Shown piece after piece: positions 58,246 through 64,000 of a DNA stretch of 64,000 nt (its first letter is position 1; each line of letters begins with the position of its first letter). A program made the translations under genes and the position numbers. The stretch covers positions 1 through 64,000 of the forward strand of contig JAJKFJ010021054.1 of the NCBI GenBank assembly GCA_027382625.1. The letters run 5' to 3'. The notes beneath the pieces are model-generated. The model ran no database searches, was not told where the DNA came from, and saw only the letters and a program-made list of their open reading frames with translations. Origin of the DNA: Tetmemena sp. SeJ-2015 (Eukaryota; Ciliophora; Spirotrichea; Sporadotrichida; Oxytrichidae).

Positions 58246-58651
58246 CTGAATTCGTAATATTGTGGTCTATAAGAAGCGACAGAAAACCAATCCAAAGTAC
58301 ATTTGTCGAAGTGATGAAGAGGAAACAAAGCAACCGGATTTTATGAATTTTAATTTAGAATTGAAGTTATCGGATGCAAAAAAGGCAACTTTTTAATTAG
58401 CTCTCACCTCAGGAGATGGACTTTATTTTTTAAGCGATTCTCAGTGCAAGATTTTGGAAGTTTAATTTATAGAAGATTTGCTGACACAGGAGATATTCTT
58501 CTATTTTAGAGCTCCTTACTACAAAAACTAATACACATTTCTATTTAATTAAATTTAAAATTATCATTTGCATTGCTTATGTTTGCATTAAAGATTAGAT
58601 GATAAGCAGAAGCGACTAATTCAGAGCAGAAATAAGATTTATCTCCTTTGA
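58246..58651 (+). pseudogene. Orphan coding segment
   Basis: Frame open after an in-frame TGA, without ATG: VVYKKRQKTNPKYICRSDEE, ETKQPDFMNFNLELKLSDAK, TSGDGLYFLSDSQCKILEVQ, to TGA 58649-58651. The first 90 codons look protein-like, the last 35 less so. It overlaps the tail of the minus-strand PH-like segment. It lies directly downstream of the PHD gene. Unrecognised. Confidence 0.35.
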
Positions 58652-59052
58652 TATTCTCAGCATCATAAATTCCCTATCAAGCTTATGCATGGCATCCATG
58701 CTCCTTGAATTTCTCTATTTATAAATTATCATAAAGACATCCCAGTCTAGGACGGCCACTCCCTATTTTTAATTACAGTAGTTCCCGTGGACTCAAATAT
58801 CACAAGTTTTCCATTATTAAACTCAAATCTTCTGAACTCGTTCTGTCTGATTATATCCACCTATGAATTTATTGTGAATGGAAAATGATTATCATACCTT
58901 CCAAAATTTATAAAAAGAGAATAGACATATAAAAATTTTCTATCTATCATCACAACACACTAAACTCTATCAAAGTCTACTATGCCTCCTAACTTTTTCA
59001 TGGCTTTGTCTGTATAGTACTTGAATCTCTTGTTTTTAACTATCCCATAGTA
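58560..59052 (-). pseudogene. PH-domain-like coding segment
   Basis: After an in-frame TGA (59053-59055) the minus frame reads YYGIVKNKRFKYYTDKAMKK, LGGIVDFDRVQCVVMIDRK, then after AT-rich text FRRFEFNNGKLVIFESTGTT, to TGA 58729-58731. In another frame it continues with RSMDAMHKLDREFMMLRISK. The opening resembles the first strands of a pleckstrin-homology domain (basic strand, G-I-V/I-D-F/L-D). No ATG and no clear partner exons, so a partial or scrambled gene is likely. The PH call is tentative. Confidence 0.4.
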
Positions 59053-59360
59053 TCATAATTTAATTCATCCTTATTTTTAAATAAAAAAATATGAATTGTA
59101 CTAATCATTATGTTTATAGACTTTTAAATTAAAGATGTGAATAACAATTTGTATTTCCAACTTAAATTAATTAAGTATTGCTTATAGCGAGTGGCAAGAG
59201 GATTGTACTTTGATTAATCATCATAATATTTTATTTGTGTTCTTCTTATAGACAGTTCCCTGCATTTACAAAAGACTCTACATTAACTTTTCCTCTTCCT
59301 CGATTATTTTGCAGTGGTCCTCCTGTTCAGCATTAGCAGACTTAAAACAATAAAACACAA

Positions 59361-59660
59361 TCATCTACAAATATTTAACTAGCCACTACTGCTCTTACTC
59401 CAGTCGTCTTGGTCTGAAGTCTCACATTCCTTCGCAGAATACGGTTGTCCCTTTGATTCCTCTGAGTGGGCATCTGCTAGCCTACATTGCTATTGCTATC
59501 TCGCCTAGATGCTGTTGAAGTTGTTAGAGTCGTATGCCTTTTGTGGACTAGCTTACTCTTTGATCTATTAGACCTAAATAATTGCAGATGGCGTGTTTGA
59601 AATTGGCTAAGAGGTGCTATAGCTTTATGCGAGTTTCTCAGAACTTAAATCCTAATCCAT
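59361..59660 (-). CDS. 99-aa Q/S-rich hypothetical protein
   Basis: ATG 59660 (MDQDLSSEKLAQSYSTSQ) to TGA 59361-59363 in one frame. Eleven or more UAA/UAG/CAA glutamines, NNFNSIQARQQQQCRLADAH and an acidic end SEESKGQPYSAKECETSDQD. No motif recognised. The start is 19 bp from the left target duplication of the foldback element, so it may be the 3' part of a longer gene disrupted by that insertion. Confidence 0.5.
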
Positions 59661-59686
59661 TATCTCACAGCTGCTATTAAAAAAAT

Positions 59687-60291
59687 GGGGGGGGCCCTTC
59701 CTCGACAGTAAAATTTTATAATGAAAAAAGGTAAGGAAAAAATATGTTTATAGGGTAATTTTCGCTCCTAAATCTGATTTTTCCAGTTATAGGTCTATTC
59801 GAGCATCTAAGGCTTCAATTTTTAATACGAATTTAGTCTCATAGAAGCCAGCTGCACCTTAATAAAATCTAAATTTTATGCTAATTTTTAGCTATTGTAA
59901 AATAAATTTAAAGAGCAATTTTTAAGAGTGAAACATTTTTATAGAATCAAACATTTAATTCATGATTAAGCGGCTAATGCTGCTATTTTTCAGCTATACT
60001 TCTTTGGTCTTATAACTGAAGCATGTTATTTATTAAATAAATGTTTCACTCTTTAAAAATTGCTCTTTAAATTTATTTTACAATAGCTAAAAATTAGCAT
60101 AAAATTTAGATTTTATTAAGGTGCAGCTGGCTTCTATGAGACTAAATTCGTATTAAAAATTGAAGCCTTAGATGCTCGAATAGACCTATAACTGGAAAAA
60201 TCAGATTTAGGAGCGAAAATTACCCTATAAACATATTTTTTCCTTACCTTTTTTCATTATAAAATTTTACTGTCGAGGAAGGGCCCCCCCC
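59687..60291. mobile_element. 605-bp foldback element with about 252-bp near-perfect inverted repeats
   Basis: The left arm (59687-59938) and right arm (60039-60291) are reverse complements, with only a single-base difference noticed, around a 100-bp loop. The tips are runs of eight G (left) and eight C (right) followed by GGGCCC-type sequence. Flanking AAAAAAT at 59680-59686 and 60292-60298 could be a 7-bp target-site duplication. No ORF. The near-identity of the arms suggests recent insertion or gene conversion. Class (MITE of an unknown transposon) cannot be assigned. Confidence 0.88.
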
Positions 60292-60373
60292 AAAAAATGT
60301 ATTCACCATTAAATCAGATCTTATATTAAGAACAAATAAGTTTCAGAAGTAAGATGAAAACAATATCTTCCCT

Positions 60374-60903
60374 TCACTATAATAAATTTTTTAATATTAT
60401 TAATTTATAGCTCTGTTAATTACCAGGTATTTGAATGATTTATTGAATGGCTGGCAGAGGTGGTGATTTCTTATATTCTTCATTTGCAGCTGCTTTGTAT
60501 CTGAAATTTCTGACTAAAGACTTTCTAATTGGATTACGAGCTTGATTCTGGATCACAGTTTGCTTAGAATCAAAAACTCCGCAATTTCTTTCATCCATCA
60601 CCTCAGATATTCCTAGTTAATAAAATAATACACCTTCATTCATTCACTTCATATAGTTTACCATAGAGTGACTGTGGGGTGTATGAACTATTGACATCTT
60701 CTTGTCTATTTCTCTCTTCAGAGCACTATTACTCATTCGAATTGAAGTGAAAGTTTCCTAATCAGAGCTGCTACTCTCAGACTGAGTCTATGAAGAGGAC
60801 TCGTCCTTTATTCTTAAGCTTCCGAATTCCTCCAAGCTTTGAGTGGGTGAAAGCTGCTTCTACACTTCTTTCACTTTCTGGTATTATTCTTATATTTGCT
60901 CAT
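60374..60903 (-). CDS. Hypothetical Ser/Gln-rich protein, two segments
   Basis: Segment 1 (about 60900-60655): KVKEVQKQLSPTQSLEEFGS, RIKDESSSQTQSESSSSDQE, MSNSALKREIDKKMSIVHTP. Segment 2 (about 60620-60374) in another frame: MDERNCGVFDSKQTVIQNQA, NPIRKSLVRNFRYKAAANEE, PPLPAIQQ, to TGA 60374-60376. A short insert near 60610-60650 separates them. The first ATG (60903) is in a different frame from segment 1, so the true start is unresolved. No family recognised. Confidence 0.5.
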
Positions 60904-61331
60904 AATGTATTTAAGAAAAGTTTTAAATTATAATTTTAACATTCTATACAAATTTAAAGAATAGATCTGACTTATAGAGTAAGATCGCCATTTATTAGGT
61001 AGATTGTAGAAAAGTAAAATGAAGATTTCATGCGAACTTGAATTGGTAAAGGTGAGGAAGAATAGAGGAAGTCTGGGAGGAAGTGAAACAACTCCATTTT
61101 TGAAATTATAGCAATTAATCTGATTTATGAATTTTAATTATTCTAAGTCGAGGTGGCTGCCACCTTTAATTAAAACAGTGATCAATTAAATTTTAAGACA
61201 TTGGAGCGACTGGCGATTAATTTCTAATGTGATCAGCAATTGTGGTTTTAATTAAGATTTCACTGACTTGCACTACTACTACTATACTATTACTACTACT
61301 ACTACTACTACTCTACTACTACTACCACCAG
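60904..61331. other. Spacer with trinucleotide tract at its end
   Basis: AT-rich, no coding evidence; includes the (TAC)n hairpin at 61258-61340. Confidence 0.4.
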
Positions 61332-61340
61332 TCAGTGAAA
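61258..61340. repeat. (TAC)n microsatellite inside a 10-bp inverted repeat
   Basis: TTTCACTGAC at 61258-61267 and its exact reverse complement GTCAGTGAAA at 61331-61340 flank about 63 bp of TAC-type repeat. The right arm contains the TGA stop of the minus-strand gene. Confidence 0.7.
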
Positions 61341-63430
61341 ATATTTGAGGTAAGTCCATCTTGTATTTCAGTTATTCCATTTACGCAATTGACAATGATC
61401 ATACTCTATTAGAAATTCAATCTTAAAGCTAGGTAAAGCTGTAGGCTGTGAGCTTTGCATGTCCGAGGAAAAGTTGATGTTCTATGGCTTAGGTAATAAG
61501 AGGTCTCCCTTAGAGGTGAGATCACTCCTTTGCTTTGGGTTTGTCAAAATAGTTTCAATTGAAGAGAGCACCATGTTTTGCTGATTTTCTTATAGCAGAA
61601 GAGAGGTAGAGGCTATCTTTGCTAAGGACATGGCTTTAAAATCTGCTCTGTGAGTTTAATCCGCTTGAGCATCCATGTTGTCCACTTATATACTGCACAA
61701 ATTCAATTATGAACTGAAAACTTCTTAGACTTAGAGATCGTGGATGTTGATTTCTTTGACAACTTTGGTCGACAGTTTAAGCTTCTTTATTTTCTCTTTG
61801 GAGCCAGGTGAGTTATTTTCCTCGTCCAGGTTAACTCTTATTATCTTATTCTTAGTGGGAGGAGACTGACTCATTAGCATGTTAGGTGAGAGTTTACTCA
61901 AGTGGTCCCTCAAAATTGGCTTTGGGGTGAAACTGTGATCACTATCTATGCTCTTTTGGTTCATGAGATAGCTCCCTTGATAATAACTATTCTTTTTAAA
62001 AAAATAGTTAATCTGTATTTAAATAAGCATAAAATTGATAGGAATTATCAGAAGCATCACCAAATGTAGTGTTACTGCCTTTCGTCATTTACTAATTTCT
62101 GCTCTTCTCCTTCTCATTCACGAGCCTTGGAGTGACAAATTGGTTTATTTCACCAAAAAGCCTCTGATTGATAAAATTTAATCTAGAGTGCACAAGCATT
62201 CCACACTCAATATAAGTTCATATTGATAGCCTTGGTCTGATTAATTTGATCTTCTTTTTTTGTAGTTGGCTGGTTGATGATGTTTTGAACAGCTCTCAAA
62301 TTCTTGCTCTTGTGCTCAAGCGCCTCTTCCTCTGTATTTGTTTGGATCCTGACCTGATTCTGTAGAAACTTGTACTTGTGCATTAAAAAGTTCTGCTTCT
62401 CCTCTTCTAGCTTTGAGAGTGGGTCCACATCTTGCTTCAGAGCGCTCTTTTCCCTAGGCTAAATCACAAAAGGGTCCTTTCTTGTAAACTTTAAAATATA
62501 AATGTTACTACTCAAAATCTAAATGAAATAGTAAAATATCTTTACCGCTCTTAGTGCTCTAGATAGTAAATTTACTCACGCTTGGAGAAGTAATACCGTA
62601 TAATAGAGCTTAAAAATTGTAAACTATATAAAAGAAGTTGACTTTTAGATAAAATGCTAGGGTTTGCTTTCTGAAGCCGCTTGATTGAGTTTATTCGAAG
62701 AGGTTCTTGCATATGCCACCACTTGCCTCTTCACTGGAGAACTCAAGCTCGAAAGATTAAAACCTTTAAACAATATATGATATTTATGAGATTATGGCCT
62801 TTCAAATTGTTAATTGAAGAAACGTTGCCTTCCTAGAGAGAGTCGAGTTAAGAGAGCACCGCACTTCTATCGTTAGTGTTGCTGCTTTACAAATTATTGG
62901 TGCTTATATTCTATCTGAGGTTGGTGATCTTAGAACTGCTCTGAGAAGCGGCTATTGATTTTAAATTTTACTGGTAGGTTTTTGAAACGCTGACCTGATT
63001 GAAGGCAGTGGGATTTAAGTTACTGGCCCTCTTTTAGGTAAAGTTGTTGCTCTTACGGCTGGAATCAGCATGCTAAGGGGGTGAAACGTCCTAGTTTAGT
63101 AGCTAATTGGAGCTTTTATGTGCTTATGCGAAGGGAGAAGGCTTATTTTATGGGGGAGAAGTCTTTTCAAAGATAGAAAATACTTTAAAGTATGCATTAA
63201 AGTAGAATTGAAAATGCATTATAATGATCAAAGATGTTTTTCCTTCTTGAGCTGGAGGTAGGTTTAATTTTATTGCCTGACTCATTTTGTGAGAGTATCT
63301 TCTCTTTATCTTTTAAGGAAGGATAGTTTTTGAGAGTGCGAGGAGTACTTTCTAAGTCAGACTCCAGAGTCTCTCTGCTGGTTGTTTAAAAATGTGGAGA
63401 TGACTGTTGCTGTTGTTGCTTAAGCCTCAT
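61332..63430 (-). CDS. Ser/Gln-rich protein with charged helices, unrecognised
   Basis: ATG 63430 (MRLKQQQQQSSPHFQTTSRE). The first block continues LESDLESTPRTLKNYPSLKD, with KPTSSSRRKNIFDHYN. Second block: Asn/Ser-rich (SKITNLRQNISTNNLQSSNT). A 35-bp IES (AAAGG pointer) joins NNLKG to FNLSSLSSPVKRQVVAYART. Later blocks: DVDPLSKLEEEKQNFLMHKY, INQRLFGEINQFVTPRLVNE, KSIDSDHSFTPKPILRDHLS, NQQNMVLSSIETILTNPKQR. Stop TGA 61332-61334. At least five inserts break the frame. Repeated S/T-P sites suggest a phosphoprotein. Not recognised. Confidence 0.6.
62768..62802 (-). other. IES, 35 bp, pointer AAAGG
   Basis: CCTTT (plus) at 62763-62767 and 62798-62802. Removal gives INNLKGFNLSSLSSPVKR. Confidence 0.8.
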
Positions 63431-63560
63431 TATCAAAATTAACTTAATTTAACAAGTTTTATTGCCATCCAAATTTTCTCCATCATTGAGTTTTAATATT
63501 CATGTCGTAATGAAAATGAAATAGAATCTTTCTGGATCAGAATATGCGGTTAATTTAAAA

Positions 63561-64000
63561 TCAAATTAGATAATGGATATAGAATTAGTTGTTGTGATGT
63601 AAATTGCTCAAACTTTGTGCTTTTGATTTGCAAATAATGATTCCTCCATGTAAGAGAGTGAAGTCAAGATTAGAAGAGGGGAAACCCAACCCCTGAATAT
63701 TTATCCAGTGAGTAAGAAGTTGAGCATGATTGCTGAAGGTATGTTACAAGTCATTAGCAAGGCAGCTACTATCAGCTTTCTATGTGTAGTGACATGCTGT
63801 CTCATCTAGGAGGCAATTTTCTCCTGGTGGTGGCCGACTTAGTGTCTTGCCCAAAAGCTAGTTCCCCAAATCAGAGGTAGCATTATTCCAACCTTCAGAG
63901 TCATGGGTATCAAATTTGCTATAAAAGGAGTTCTTGAAGCGATAGCGTCTGCTCTTGAATAGTAGGGAACAAGGACTAGTGTAGTCGCTACTGCTACAGT
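63561..64000 (-). CDS. Partial gene running off the window
   Basis: Minus-strand frame open from the window edge: SPCSLLFKSRRYRFKNSFYS, KFDTHDSEGWNNATSDLGNQ, LLGKTLSRPPPGENCLLDET, ACHYTQKADSSCLANDLQ, then HTFSNHAQLLTHWINIQGLG, to TGA 63561-63563. UAA/UAG read as Q. Only the C-terminal 145 codons are present. No family recognised. Confidence 0.5.

Noticed and set aside
1..64000. tRNA, rRNA, CRISPR arrays, bacterial operons or ribosome-binding sites
   Set aside because: No cloverleaf, rRNA core or spaced repeat array was seen, and the code, introns and gene layout are eukaryotic (ciliate).

Overview
The window looks like germline (micronuclear) DNA of a spirotrich ciliate of the Oxytricha/Stylonychia/Tetmemena type. 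Three things support this. (1) TAA and TAG occur throughout conserved proteins at positions where glutamine fits, and only TGA ends them. (2) Genes have short GT-AG introns (28-135 nt) and are closely packed on both strands. (3) Many genes are broken by short AT-rich inserts flanked by 3-11 bp direct repeats; removing the insert plus one repeat copy restores the frame exactly. These are internal eliminated sequences (IESs) with pointers. After removal, lengths match known families: RRP41 gives 238 aa, LST8 gives 322 aa, and the two-domain cyclic-nucleotide-binding protein and a coiled-coil protein become exact multiples of three.

Layout. 1-2913: apparently non-coding, with an old foldback element. 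2914-8693 (minus): Q/N-rich protein, coiled-coil protein, exosome subunit RRP41. 8750-15240: tandemly duplicated and decayed tract with two broken copies of a Rad3/FANCJ/RTEL1-type helicase and a copy of the NMD3 3' end. 15189-22176 (minus): NMD3 and three unrecognised genes. 22571-26851 (plus): NEK-like kinase with a long tail. 27086-29066 (plus): mitochondrial succinyl-CoA:3-ketoacid CoA transferase with five pointer-bounded IESs. 29473-34963 (minus): small protein, cyclic-nucleotide-binding protein, unrecognised protein, MFS-like membrane protein. 35516-41155 (plus): secreted class-2 lipase and a large coiled-coil gene. 43435-45543: Tc1/mariner-type transposon with two intact convergent ORFs. 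46245-51216 (plus): CCCH zinc-finger gene and an acidic protein ending in CCCQVF. 51245-52276 (minus): LST8. 52586-55281 (plus): CCT-domain protein whose CCT domain is split by a 1.1 kb IES; that IES contains another gene (54158-55015, minus) of the permuted-papain amidase type. 55790-58171 (plus): uninterrupted 793-aa PHD/extended-PHD protein. 58.2-59.7 kb: gene fragments and a small gene. 59687-60291: perfect-looking foldback element. 60374-64000 (minus): three more genes, the last running off the window.

The protein-coding genes are a normal housekeeping mixture (RNA decay, ribosome export, TOR signalling, ketone metabolism, chromatin) with no operon logic. The notable biology is in genome architecture: nested genes, a possible 8 bp IES, intact transposon ORFs and decayed duplications. 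All gene names rest on family motifs recognised by eye; no database search was run.
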